In this document: piece by piece, positions 46,501-54,280 of the stretch
Layout of the letters: each line of letters begins with the position of its first letter
Position numbering within the stretch: the first letter of the stretch is position 1
NCBI RefSeq assembly: GCF_021789315.1
Contig: NZ_CP084561.1
Location: 744,001 to 808,000 of the forward strand
DNA: 64,000 nt
Source: Arthrobacter sp. FW305-BF8
GTDB lineage: Bacteria > Actinomycetota > Actinomycetes > Actinomycetales > Micrococcaceae
Direction: 5' to 3'
Notes under the pieces: generated by a model
Told to the model about the DNA's origin: nothing
The model's database searches: none
The model's input: only the letters and a program-made list of their open reading frames with translations
Position numbers and translations under genes: made by a program

Positions 46501-46663
46501 GGCGCTGGTTGTGTGGGGCGGGCTTATCACCACGGCCCTGCTGACCCTATTTATTCTGCCGATCCTCTTCCTCCGTGTTGGTCCACGCACCAACACGGAC
46601 TGGGGGAGCTCATTGGTGATTAGCAACGGACCGGTTCTGGCAGAGAGGTCGGAATTGTCATGA
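43505..46663 (+). CDS. RND permease, HME (CusA/CzcA-like) type, first copy
   Basis: A 1052-residue inner-membrane transporter with the RND layout of twelve helices and two large extracytoplasmic domains. VDYLPEFSPPHVEIQTEALGLSAVEVEQLITSPMEADLLNGV is the HME signature near the N-terminus. In TM4 the canonical CusA Asp position is Gly413 followed by D414 and D417 (VIGDVITDLHS), and the usual IEN is LHS, so proton-relay residues differ from CusA. I start at ATG 43505 because a GGGGGCTGAGG site precedes it; the readable upstream extension is unlike RND proteins. It overlaps the next gene by 4 bp and is presumably co-assembled with the third gene's product. Confidence 0.9.
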   Translation: MTGWLVRWSLKFRLIVLAAAAGILGFGLTTLPSMPVDYLPEFSPPHVEIQTEALGLSAVEVEQLITSPMEADLLNGVAWLDEIRSKSVPGLSSIEMVFEPGTDILRARQLVAERLTQAFALPNVSAPPVLMQPLSSTSRVMMVQMSSQDVSPIDMSVLARWDIKPALMGVPGVANVSIYGQREQQLQVQVDPKQLSAKNVTLSQVVETAGNAVWVSPLSFLEASTPGTGGFLESANQRIGIQHVLPIRTPADLGKVSVEGASDKTLTLSDVTTLSEDHQPLIGDAVTGKTPGLLLVIEKFPDTSVADVTQGVEAVLDGLRPGLSGITVDSTVFRPASFVESAVGSLGLALLVSLLVVTALIGIAFRSWRYALLAFVAISVAAMAAALVLQFQGAVLNVMAFAGLVLALLVVIGDVITDLHSFRRESASDRVSREALLAHGLQRSRVPVLFAGLTALLALAPALFVPGVEGAFLKPLVLSYLLATAVAMLVALTVTPALASLLLRGHRRPRRSLSVVRKALLGYERTARAFTGAVATVFALAAAALAIAALAIVPAATKDLPVVAAVPDRTLLVEWEAAASTGADVMNRVMTNASEELSGIRGVSSVGGHVGRAITSDTSSDVNAGELWVTMEDDADVSSVPSDVREIVEGYPGLTAKVTTYPEQQVAAASEIDNRQFRVRVFGVDLDILRQKADEIRGILSRTDGVVDPQVDATVDQPVAEIEVDLAKAQKQGIKPGDVRRAAATVLQGIEVGYLFEQQKVFQVIVKGTESTRSSLTSVADMMVDKPEGGQVRLGDVARVTLRPNQTVIHHDDTSRRVDVVANIQGRSLGDVTQDIQAAIKGMQFPVEYHAEIPPQYAEKQAAGAFIGWLALAAAAGILVLLLTVLGNWRLAGLVFLLLPVALSGGILAADLSGGFGSVYVLVALAAVLALAIRDVVMLMGTYQSLQSRAPSDSPAHLMRQAAGERLLPTVLTTVITGLALVPLVVLGGPVGGAMLLPLALVVWGGLITTALLTLFILPILFLRVGPRTNTDWGSSLVISNGPVLAERSELS

Positions 46664-47112
46664 AAAGCAATAGTGATCTTGGCGGCTGGCGTTCTGTTCT
46701 GGTGCTGGTTTGCGCAGCATCGATCGGCCTCTCCGGATGTGCCACAGTGAAAACCGCCGCGGCGCCCGCGGGGCAGGCAGCGTCCACCATGGAGAAGGCC
46801 GGCCCGGACCTGAACAAACTGACGCTGACAGACAAGGCAGTGGAAAGGCTGGGAGTGACCACGGTCAAGGTGACCAAAGGTGAAGGCAGTCCGCTGCAGG
46901 TGCCCTACGGCGCACTGGTCTATGACGCCAACGGGAAGACCTGGGTCTACACCAATCCCGGGCCGCGGACCTACATCCGGGCCGCGGTGACGGTGGAGAA
47001 GATCGCTGACAACAAGGTGCAGCTCCAGTCCGGTCCCCCCGTGGGAACCGATGTTGTCACCGTTGGTGCCGCGGAACTTTTCGGCGCCGAATTCGGCACA
47101 AAGGGTCACTGA
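46660..47112 (+). CDS. Mini membrane-fusion-like lipoprotein
   Basis: A 150-residue lipoprotein (lipobox LSGC, Cys27). Its second half, VPYGALVYDANGKTWVYTNPGPRTYIRAAVTVEKIADNKVQLQSGPPVGTDVVTVGAAELFG, matches the membrane-proximal end of RND membrane-fusion proteins (strand, VP..A, VxV, GA.xL pattern). The lipoyl and alpha-hairpin domains that normally span the periplasm (about 300 residues) are absent. Its start overlaps the first RND gene and it is 1 nt before the second, so it is one operon. It may couple the permeases in a monoderm cell wall. Confidence 0.82.
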   Translation: MKSNSDLGGWRSVLVLVCAASIGLSGCATVKTAAAPAGQAASTMEKAGPDLNKLTLTDKAVERLGVTTVKVTKGEGSPLQVPYGALVYDANGKTWVYTNPGPRTYIRAAVTVEKIADNKVQLQSGPPVGTDVVTVGAAELFGAEFGTKGH

Positions 47113-47113
47113 C

Positions 47114-50100
47114 ATGCGCCGGATTGTCGGGTTCAGCCTGAAATTCCGCGCCTTGGTGGTGGCCATCGCGGTGGCAATGATGGCGTTCGGCGGCGTCCAG
47201 CTCAGCACGGCCTCTGTGGACGTCTTTCCCGAATTTGCGCCGCCGAAGGTGGAGATTCAGACCATCTGCATCGGCCTGACCGCTGCCGAGGTGGAGCAGT
47301 TGGTTTCCGTTCCCCTCGAAGACGCCCTCAACGGCGTTGAGAGCCTGGATGAGATCCGCTCCAAGTCCGTGGAGCAGTTGTCCTCGATCGTGCTGATTTT
47401 CGCCCCGGGAGCGGACCTGCTTAAGGCCCGCCAGCTGGTCTCGGAGCGGATCGCCAACGTCATTCCGTCGCTGCCCACCTGGGCGGCGCCGCCGGTGATC
47501 CTGCAGCCGCTGTCGTCCACCAGCCGGGTCATGAAGATCGGACTGACTTCGGACCAGCGCTCGCTCATGGAAATGTCCATGATCACGTACTGGAAGATCC
47601 GCGCCCACCTGCTGCGGGTCCCGGGCGTGGCCAATGTGGCCATCTGGGGTGAGCGGCTGCAGATGCTGCAGGTGCAAGCGATTCCGGACAAGCTGAAGGC
47701 CCATGACGTCAGCCTGAACCAGGTCATGGAAGTTACCGCCAACGCCCTCGACGCCGGCCTGCTGCAGTATTCGCCGGGTTCCGTCATTGGTACCGGCGGC
47801 CACATCGAGACGCCCAACCAGCGGGTCGGAATCCAGCACGTGCTGCCAATCACCACTCCGAAGGACCTCGCCGAGATCACCATCGAGGAGAGGAACGGGA
47901 AGCCGCTCCGCCTGGGTGATGTGGCCAACGTCGTGGAAGACCACCAGCCGCTCATTGGCGACGCCGTGATCAACCAGGGCCAAGGGCTGATGCTCATCGT
48001 CGAGAAACTTCCCTGGGGCAACACCCTGGAAGTCACCCGGGGCGTTGAGGCCGCCCTGCAGCAGATGGAGCCGGGACTCAGCGGCATCACCGTTGATACG
48101 GAGATCTTCCGGCCCGCAACGTTCATCGAGGAGTCCCTCAACAACCTCAGCCGCGCGCTGATGCTGGGCTGCATCCTCGTGGTGCTGGTGCTGGGCGCGT
48201 TCCTCTTCCAGTGGCGCACCGCGCTGATCAGCCTGATCGCCATCCCGCTGTCACTCGTGACGGCGGCATCCGTCCTCTACCTCACAGGAGCATCGGTTAA
48301 CACCATGGTCCTGGCGGGGCTGGTGATTGCCGTCGGGGTGGTGGTGGATGATGCGATCATCGACATCGAGAACATCATCCGAAGACTCCGGCAGCACCGG
48401 GCGGAGGGCGGGACACGGTCCACCGCCTCGGTGGTCCTGGAGGCCTCACTGGAGGTCCGCGGGCCCATCGTCTACGCCACGCTGATCATCATCGCTGCAG
48501 CGGTGCCGATCTTCTTCCTGCAGGGACTGACCGGGGCCTTCTTCAGGCCGCTGGCCATCTCCTACACCCTGGCGGTGCTGGCGTCGATGCTCGTGGCGCT
48601 GACCGTCACACCGGCGCTGGCACTGATCTTCATGCGGAAAGTTCCGCTGAAGGAGCAGGAACCGCCCTTGGTGAGGGTGCTCAAACGCGGCTACCGGGCG
48701 GTCCTGAGCCGGATGGTAAGGCGGCCCGTGGCGGGGTACGCGACCTTCGGTGCCATGGCCGCCATTGGTGCCATCACGGCGCCGCTGCTGGGGCAGTCGC
48801 TGCTGCCTGACTTCAAGGAGCGCGACTTCCTGATGCACTGGCTGACCCAGCCGGGCACGTCGGTGTCGGAGGAGTACCGCGTCAGCCAGAAGGCCTGCGA
48901 GGAACTGCTGACAATCCCGGGGGTCCGGAACTGCGGCTCGCATATCGGGCAGGCCTTCAACGCGGACGAGGTCGTGGGGGTCTACTTCGGCGAGAACTGG
49001 ATCAGCATCGATCCCGCGGTTGACTATGACAAGACGCTGAAGTCGATCCATGAAGTGGTGGACGGCTATCCCGGTATTGTGCGCGACGTCCAGACCTACC
49101 TGAAGGAGAGAATCCGTGAGGTTCTCACCGGAGCCAGTAACGCCGTCGTCGTCCGGCTTTACGGAGACGACCTGGCGCTCCTGCGCTCCAAGGCGGCGGA
49201 GATCCATTCCATCTTTGACGCCACCGAAGGAGCCGTTGACGTCCAGACGGCGCTGCAGAAGGACATCCCGCAGGTCAACATCGAGGTGGATCTGGCCAAG
49301 GCCCAGAGCTACGGGCTGAAGCCAGGCGACGTCCGCCGGGCCGCAGCCTGGCTGGTTGCCGGCGAGGAAGTCGGCGACGTGTACCGGGGCGGTAAGGCCT
49401 ACGACGTCCAGGTCTGGAGCCCGCCGGAGGTCCGTTCTGATATCACCAGCATCAGGAACCTCCCGATTGACACACCGAGCGGGCAGAAGATCCTGCTGTC
49501 CGATGTGGCAAGCGTCCAGGTCAAGCCGACTCCGAACGTCATCCAGCGCGATGCGCACTCACGGCGCATCGACATCCAGGCCAACGTGAAGGAAGGCACG
49601 CTGGGCACTGTGGTTGCGGCCATGGAGGAAGGGCTTAAGAAGTTGGAGCTGCCCCCGGGCTTCCGCACGCAGATCCTGGGCGAGTTCCAGGAACGCCAGG
49701 CGGCCACTAACACGCTGCTGACGCTCGCCATCGGGGCGCTGGCCGTGATCTACCTGCTCCTGCAGGTGGCCTTCGGAAGCTGGCGGCTGGCGACGCTGGT
49801 GATCCTCACCCTGCCGATCGCCCTGGTGGGCGGCGTGTTCGCCGCCTTCATGGGGGGAGGGGTGCTGTCGCTCGGGTCCATTGTGGGCTTCCTGACGGTC
49901 ATGGGCATCGCGGCCAGGAACGGCATCCTGCTCATCAACCATTGCCAGCACCTGGAGAAGTATGAGGGTGAAAAGTTCGGTCCGGAACTGGTGCTGCGGG
50001 GCGCCGGCGAGCGCCTCTCGCCGATCCTGATGACCACCCTGGCCACGGGGCTTGCCCTGGTGCCGCTGGTGGTCCTGGGGAACATCCCCGGCCACGAGAT

Positions 50101-50251
50101 TGAACATCCCATGGCCCTGGTGATCCTCGGCGGGCTGGTGACGTCCACGCTGCTCAACCTGTTCGTGGTCCCGTCGCTGTACCTGAGGTTCGCCAAGCCG
50201 AAGGCCGAGCGGTACCAGGCACCCCCGGAGCCCGCCCTGGCTAACGCCTAG
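47114..50251 (+). CDS. RND permease, HME (CusA/CzcA-like) type, second copy
   Basis: A 1045-residue RND pump. TM4 has the full acidic set VVDDAIIDIEN with D412, D413 and D416, D412 matching the proton-carrying Asp of CusA. The N-terminus has VDVFPEFAPPKVEIQT and later DEIRSKSVEQLSSIV. TM10-11 read MGIAARNGILLINH. It resembles heavy-metal exporters, but metal-binding methionines cannot be placed with confidence, so the substrate is not settled. AAGGG about 9 nt upstream of ATG 47114 is the ribosome-binding site. It ends 4 bp into the SRPBCC gene on the opposite strand. Confidence 0.92.
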   Translation: MRRIVGFSLKFRALVVAIAVAMMAFGGVQLSTASVDVFPEFAPPKVEIQTICIGLTAAEVEQLVSVPLEDALNGVESLDEIRSKSVEQLSSIVLIFAPGADLLKARQLVSERIANVIPSLPTWAAPPVILQPLSSTSRVMKIGLTSDQRSLMEMSMITYWKIRAHLLRVPGVANVAIWGERLQMLQVQAIPDKLKAHDVSLNQVMEVTANALDAGLLQYSPGSVIGTGGHIETPNQRVGIQHVLPITTPKDLAEITIEERNGKPLRLGDVANVVEDHQPLIGDAVINQGQGLMLIVEKLPWGNTLEVTRGVEAALQQMEPGLSGITVDTEIFRPATFIEESLNNLSRALMLGCILVVLVLGAFLFQWRTALISLIAIPLSLVTAASVLYLTGASVNTMVLAGLVIAVGVVVDDAIIDIENIIRRLRQHRAEGGTRSTASVVLEASLEVRGPIVYATLIIIAAAVPIFFLQGLTGAFFRPLAISYTLAVLASMLVALTVTPALALIFMRKVPLKEQEPPLVRVLKRGYRAVLSRMVRRPVAGYATFGAMAAIGAITAPLLGQSLLPDFKERDFLMHWLTQPGTSVSEEYRVSQKACEELLTIPGVRNCGSHIGQAFNADEVVGVYFGENWISIDPAVDYDKTLKSIHEVVDGYPGIVRDVQTYLKERIREVLTGASNAVVVRLYGDDLALLRSKAAEIHSIFDATEGAVDVQTALQKDIPQVNIEVDLAKAQSYGLKPGDVRRAAAWLVAGEEVGDVYRGGKAYDVQVWSPPEVRSDITSIRNLPIDTPSGQKILLSDVASVQVKPTPNVIQRDAHSRRIDIQANVKEGTLGTVVAAMEEGLKKLELPPGFRTQILGEFQERQAATNTLLTLAIGALAVIYLLLQVAFGSWRLATLVILTLPIALVGGVFAAFMGGGVLSLGSIVGFLTVMGIAARNGILLINHCQHLEKYEGEKFGPELVLRGAGERLSPILMTTLATGLALVPLVVLGNIPGHEIEHPMALVILGGLVTSTLLNLFVVPSLYLRFAKPKAERYQAPPEPALANA

Positions 50252-50829
50252 CCACGAACCCGCCGGTCCATCCGCCGCCCACGCCCCGCCACCCGCGGGA
50301 ACGTGGGCGGCGGTGGTGCGGGGACGGAGTGCGTGCCGGTTCCCGCCCGCCGGCGCCGCAATTCCAACGCCAGGCTTTCCTGCCCGCGTGCCATCGCCCA
50401 CCGGTGGTTGGCGGAGAACCCGGGTTTCAGCAACCAGCTGAGCCGCCGCAGCAGCGGCTTGGTGGCGCTGACCCGCCACTCATACGTGATCAGGACTTCC
50501 GGGCCGTCCTGCTCGAACGTCCAGCGCCCGGTCCCGTCCAGGTCGCCCGTTGCGCGGATTGCGAAGCCCTTACTCGTGATGGGTTCTGTGACGGTCAGGG
50601 TCCAGCGAAGGGTATAGGGGAGCCAGCCCTTGGTGTGCAGCCTGGCCATCCGCCCCACGCCGTTCGCTTTGCCCGCATGGATGGGGTCCACACTGAGGTA
50701 CACAGACGGCCACCACCGGGCCAGCCCGGCGGGGTCGCCCAGAACCGCTGCGACCTCCTCAGCCGTCCCGGCCACCCGCCACTCCGTGACGAAGGCGTAG
50801 TCCATGCTCCTGGTGCCTTTGGCGTGCAT
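50248..50829 (-). CDS. SRPBCC-family (polyketide cyclase-like) protein
   Basis: A 193-residue START/Bet v1-like protein: WRVAGTAEEVAAVLGDPAGLARWWPSVYLSV, then RWTLTVTEPITSKGFAIRATGDLDGTGRWTF and LITYEWRV. It likely binds a hydrophobic ligand; no catalytic residues are recognised. The ATG at 50829 is preceded by AGGAGG with 6-nt spacing. The last 40 residues are Arg/Pro-rich and likely disordered. Its stop interlocks with that of the RND gene. Confidence 0.83.
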   Translation of the reverse strand: MHAKGTRSMDYAFVTEWRVAGTAEEVAAVLGDPAGLARWWPSVYLSVDPIHAGKANGVGRMARLHTKGWLPYTLRWTLTVTEPITSKGFAIRATGDLDGTGRWTFEQDGPEVLITYEWRVSATKPLLRRLSWLLKPGFSANHRWAMARGQESLALELRRRRAGTGTHSVPAPPPPTFPRVAGRGRRMDRRVRG

Positions 50830-50934
50830 GTCTGCCTCCTGCCAGCGGAAAGACCTGGACACCATTCAAGCGCGTGTGGTCCTTCCGCCATAGACTGCTG
50901 GCGTAAGTCACCACGCCCAAATAGAGGAGTAGCG

Positions 50935-51288
50935 ATGAACTACAGCGGAAGCCAGTATGAGAAGGCCGTGACGGCCGGGGAGCTTGACCGCAGCCACATC
51001 GGCCAGACGGTGAGCTTTCAGCCGAACGATTTCACCGTGGTGTTCGGCAAGATCGCCGGAATCGCCCGCACCGACGCCCAGGTGTATCTGACCCTGGACG
51101 GCGTCGGCGGCGGCACGCACCTGAAGGATGAGTACGACCTGCCCGTGGCGCACCAGGTGTACGTGCAGCTGGATCCGCTGAGCAGCGCCGGGAAGACCAT
51201 CTCGGACGCGGAGCGGGTCATCAAGGAGAAGCTGGACGAGATCAGGAAGAACCTCCTGGACCGGGAACAGAAATCCGGAACGGAGTAA
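50935..51288 (+). CDS. Hypothetical protein (117 residues)
   Basis: A small soluble protein: beta-rich core (VSFQPNDFTVVFGKIAGIARTDAQVYLTLDG) followed by a charged helix DAERVIKEKLDEIRKNLLDREQKSG. The GAGGAG ribosome-binding site is about 6 nt upstream of the ATG. It is followed by a clear terminator (51328-51363), so it is a single-gene unit. The family is not recognised. Confidence 0.7.
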   Translation: MNYSGSQYEKAVTAGELDRSHIGQTVSFQPNDFTVVFGKIAGIARTDAQVYLTLDGVGGGTHLKDEYDLPVAHQVYVQLDPLSSAGKTISDAERVIKEKLDEIRKNLLDREQKSGTE

Positions 51289-51327
51289 CAGGCCCGGGAT
51301 AACCGCACCGCTTCTGGCCTACACAGC

Positions 51328-51363
51328 GAAGAACCCCGCTGCACGAGTGCGGCGGGGTTCTTC
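51328..51363 (+). terminator. Rho-independent terminator
   Basis: GAAGAACCCCGC (51328-51339) pairs perfectly with GCGGGGTTCTTC (51352-51363) around a 12-nt loop. The arm itself supplies a T-rich end (GGTTCTTCT). It follows the 50935 gene by about 40 nt. Confidence 0.8.
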
Positions 51364-51523
51364 TAGGCAACCGCTCCGTGTATGGGGGAACACGGAACGT
51401 TCCCGACAAAACTAATGGACAGCCTGCTTAGGTTCCAAATCGTCGCCACTTTTTTCCAACCCGGCGGCGGTAATATCCTGCTACCGTCGCCGTAACGGGT
51501 CTCCTGGATCTACGGCTTCGGTA

Positions 51524-51562
51524 GGCGGCCCGCTCTACGAACCGGGGAATGAGCGGGCCGCC
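51524..51562. other. Stable stem-loop of unknown role
   Basis: GGCGGCCCGCTC (51524-51535) and its exact complement (51551-51562) form a 12-bp stem with a 15-nt loop, with no T tail. It lies about 35 nt before the 51598 gene, so it may be part of a leader or a small RNA. Confidence 0.45.
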
Positions 51563-51597
51563 GCCCCTGCGCACTCGGGTTGTGTAACCATCAGTCC

Positions 51598-52119
51598 ATG
51601 GCTGAAACCGCAGATTTTCCCGTCGCCGTTCGCGCGACGGCCTTCATCAGACCCTCACGGTGGCTGCACCGCCCGGTGCGCCTGGTCCGCTATGACGCCT
51701 ACTGGGCGGATGGCCGCCTGGACTTCGGCGTGAATCTTTCGAGGATGATGTACCGGGGCTACCCTGCCGATTTCGCCACGGTCGACGAGAGCGTCCACGC
51801 CCAATGCCCTGAAGTAGGAACCGGCCGATGGGTGGACGAAGCCGGCCGCGTCGTTGACGGACCCACGGAGACTGATCCGAACCCGCCAGCCGACCTCAGA
51901 GGAACGCCGCGGAAATACGGCGTTTCCAGATACCAGCCGAACCCGAAGGCGAACCGCGCATGGCGTCTCGGCTTTGGAGTAGTCGGTCTTGGCTTTGGCC
52001 TCTACCTCGTGACCGGGCCGATCAGTGATGGGTTCGGCGGTTTCGTGGGAGCGCTGTGCTCCATCTTCGGTCTGCCATCACTCGTGGGCTTGGTTCCCAA
52101 GAAATACCGATGGTGGTGA
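51598..52119 (+). CDS. Hypothetical protein with C-terminal membrane segments
   Basis: A 173-residue protein: soluble N-terminal domain (DFPVAVRATAFIRPSRWLHRPVRLVRYDAYWADGRLDFGVNLSRM) and a C-terminal hydrophobic region from about 125 with two possible membrane spans (LGFGVVGLGFGLYLVTG and FGGFVGALCSIFGLPSLVGL). The end is KKYRWW. ATG 51598 is used; a GTG at 51580 is possible. The family is not recognised. It follows the stem-loop region. Confidence 0.65.
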   Translation: MAETADFPVAVRATAFIRPSRWLHRPVRLVRYDAYWADGRLDFGVNLSRMMYRGYPADFATVDESVHAQCPEVGTGRWVDEAGRVVDGPTETDPNPPADLRGTPRKYGVSRYQPNPKANRAWRLGFGVVGLGFGLYLVTGPISDGFGGFVGALCSIFGLPSLVGLVPKKYRWW

Positions 52120-52219
52120 ATTGTTCTTTTACGGCGACAGGCTGAACCAATGACGTGGGGATGCCCAATCCAGGGCAGAGAGCCAGAGGCCAGCACATTC
52201 GACCTCCGCGCCGACGAAT

Positions 52220-52825
52220 CTAGCTGACGCGGCGATAGCGGATGTGGGTGGCCAGCGGTGAGTGAAGCACCTCGGCGGGTTCGAAGCCGAAGGATTCAAC
52301 CCCGTCGAAGATGCGCTCGCCCGAACCGAGCAGGACCGGTGCGATGTCGAGGGTGAGCTCGTCGATCACACCGGCGATCAGTGCCTGTCGGACGGTCGAG
52401 GCCCCACCGGCGATGTCCACGCCTTTGTCCCCGGCGGCCTGGCACGCCGCCGAGTAAGCAGCGTCGAAGCCGTCGGTGACGAAGTGAAAGGTGGTCCCGC
52501 CGTCCATCTGGATCGGGTCATGCCTGTGGTGGGTCATCACGAACACCGGCGCGTGGTACGGCGGTTCGGCTCCCCACCACCCGGTCCATTCCTCATCCCA
52601 GTCCCCGCGAATCGGGCCGAACATGTTCCGGCCCATCACATACGCGCCCCGCGGGCGCATGAGCCACTCGTTCGCGGCCTTGTCGGCATCATTGGCTCGC
52701 GGGTCGCCGATATGCCAGCCGTGCAGCTCCCGCCCCCGTTTGCCCAAGGGGTCCTCGCGGCTCTGGTCCGGCCCGGCGACGAAGCCGTCAAGCGAGATCG
52801 ACATGTGGCAGGTGGTGTCCGGCAT
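52220..52825 (-). CDS. Dihydrofolate reductase-like (RibD C-terminal) protein
   Basis: A 201-residue protein of the RibD/DHFR-like family: MSISLDGFVAGPDQSREDPLGKRG at the start, RGAYVMGRNMFGPIRGDWDEEW near residue 60, and DKGVDIAGGASTVRQALIAGVIDELTLDIAPVLLGSGERIFDG for the NADPH/product part. Such proteins are common stand-alone reductases; the substrate is not known and a role in folate or riboflavin synthesis is not shown. It is monocistronic. Confidence 0.88.
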   Translation of the reverse strand: MPDTTCHMSISLDGFVAGPDQSREDPLGKRGRELHGWHIGDPRANDADKAANEWLMRPRGAYVMGRNMFGPIRGDWDEEWTGWWGAEPPYHAPVFVMTHHRHDPIQMDGGTTFHFVTDGFDAAYSAACQAAGDKGVDIAGGASTVRQALIAGVIDELTLDIAPVLLGSGERIFDGVESFGFEPAEVLHSPLATHIRYRRVS

Positions 52826-52948
52826 CGCGAACCTCCTGAGTGATTGCGACTGGCATGCGGTCGTGAGGCGATTCTCGGGATCCTAGCACGTGACAGCGTC
52901 CTCGCCGAGCCTAGATGAAGGCCTAAAACCGGTGTGCACGGGCAAAGC

Positions 52949-52991
52949 AAAGGCCCCTGCTTCCCTTGTGCTCAAGGGATGCAGGGGCCTT
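52949..52991 (-). terminator. Terminator downstream of tRNA-Ser
   Basis: On the minus strand, AAGGCCCCTGC and GCAGGGGCCTT form a long stem with the internal helix CCCTTG/CAAGGG, followed by T-rich CTTTGCTTTG. It is directly downstream of the tRNA 3' end and ends its transcript. Confidence 0.88.
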
Positions 52992-53000
52992 GCTTATTGG

Positions 53001-53087
53001 CGGTGACGGTGGGATTTGAACCCACGTTGGCTTTTACACCAAACAACATTTCGAGTGTTGCACCTTCGGCCGCTCGGACACGTCACC
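53001..53087 (-). tRNA. tRNA-Ser (anticodon CGA)
   Basis: An 87-nt class II tRNA. The 7-bp acceptor stem GGTGACG/CGTCACC, the discriminator G and an encoded CCA (52998-53000) are visible on the minus strand. The anticodon loop is CTCGAAA within the stem CAACA/TGTTG, giving CGA, which reads the serine codon UCG. The long variable arm (GTTTGGTGTAAAAGCCAAC) is typical of tRNA-Ser, and the T arm is GTGGGTTCAAATCCCAC. Confidence 0.96.
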
Positions 53088-53224
53088 AACCTCAATAGGG
53101 TACCGGAGCAAGGCCCGCATCCCCAAAACGGCATGTCTTTGCACCGCGGTTCGGGCTACACGAGCGGCCACGCCGGGACGCGTCTTCCCGGAAATCGGGA
53201 CCGGGCACTAGATTCATAAGCAAG

Positions 53225-54277
53225 ATGACTACTTTCCAGCAGCAGACCGAAGCAACCGCATATTGGACCGTAGGCCCCGGCCAGGGTGAACTCCGCACCG
53301 AGGAGCTGCCCGTCCCCGGCCCTGAGGAGGCACTGCTGCGCTCGCTGTACTCCGGCATCAGCAAGGGCACCGAACTCGTGGTCCACCAGGCCGCCGTTCC
53401 GCCCTGCGTCGCCGAGGAAATGCGTGCCCCCCACCAGGAGGGCTCCTTCCCGTCGCCGGTGAAATTCGGCTACCTGTCCGTGGGGGTGGTGGAGCAGGGC
53501 CCTGCGGACTGGGTGGGGCAAACCGTGTTCTGCCTCCACCCGCACCAGGACCGCTACGTGGTTCCGGTGTCCTCGCTCACCCGCGTTCCCGACGCAGTTC
53601 CTCCCCGCCGCGCGGTCCTCACCGGGACGGTGGAAACGGCGGTGAACGCCCTTTGGGAGGCAGGGCCACGGCTGGGCGACCGCGTCGCCGTGATCGGCGC
53701 CGGGCTGGTGGGCGGCATGGTGGCCTCGCTGCTGCGCACGTTTCCCCTCGCGCGGCTCCAGCTCGTGGACCTCGACCCCTCCCGCAAGGACCTCGCCGAC
53801 GCGCTGGGCGTGGACTTCGCCCTTCCGGATGATGCCCTGGCGGACTGCGACATTGTGTTCCACTGCTCCGCTTCCGAAGGCGGGCTGGAACGCAGCCTGA
53901 AGCTGGTGGGGGACGAGGGCGACATCATCGAAATGTCCTGGTACGCCGACCGGAAAATCACGCTCCCGCTCGGCGAGGACTTCCACGCCCGCAGGCTGTC
54001 CATCCGGGCCAGCCAGGTGGGCGCCGTGGCTCGGGCCCGCCGGCACCGCCGCACCAACGCCGACAGGCTGGAGCTGGCTGTGTCCCTGCTGGTGGACCCG
54101 GTGTTCGATGCCTTCCTTACCGGCACCTCGGACTTCACCGGGCTGCCCGGCGTAGTCCAGGACCTGGCCGAGGGCCGGCTCGAAGCGCTGTGCCACGTCA
54201 TTGCATACCCGACCACTGAAGCGCCCGGCGCCGAAGACCCAGTCCGTAAGACCGCCACCACAGAAAGCGCGAGGTAA
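53225..54277 (+). CDS. MDR dehydrogenase (BchC-like subfamily)
   Basis: A 350-residue medium-chain dehydrogenase. The N-terminal LYSGISKGTE replaces the usual CGTD/H zinc-site start and resembles the bacteriochlorophyllide-dehydrogenase-like group of MDR proteins, so it is not a typical zinc alcohol dehydrogenase. The NAD site is VAVIGAGLVGGMVASLLR near residue 160. It is the first gene of a trio with a PTPS-like protein and a glycosyltransferase, 3 nt apart. The substrate is likely a pterin-derived or sugar metabolite made by its partners, but this is an inference. Confidence 0.87.
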   Translation: MTTFQQQTEATAYWTVGPGQGELRTEELPVPGPEEALLRSLYSGISKGTELVVHQAAVPPCVAEEMRAPHQEGSFPSPVKFGYLSVGVVEQGPADWVGQTVFCLHPHQDRYVVPVSSLTRVPDAVPPRRAVLTGTVETAVNALWEAGPRLGDRVAVIGAGLVGGMVASLLRTFPLARLQLVDLDPSRKDLADALGVDFALPDDALADCDIVFHCSASEGGLERSLKLVGDEGDIIEMSWYADRKITLPLGEDFHARRLSIRASQVGAVARARRHRRTNADRLELAVSLLVDPVFDAFLTGTSDFTGLPGVVQDLAEGRLEALCHVIAYPTTEAPGAEDPVRKTATTESAR

Positions 54278-54280
54278 CCA

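Larger units (their letters stand above)
51289..51597. other. 309-bp intergenic region with terminator and stem-loop
   Basis: It holds the terminator of the preceding gene (51328-51363) and a GC-rich stem-loop (51524-51562), with a lower-GC stretch around 51400-51480. No coding potential is seen. The region may contain the promoter of the 51598 gene. Confidence 0.55.

Noticed and set aside
50329..50934. Extension of the 117-residue gene upstream through the SRPBCC gene
   Set aside because: It is antisense to a clear SRPBCC gene; the ATG at 50935 has its own GAGGAG site.
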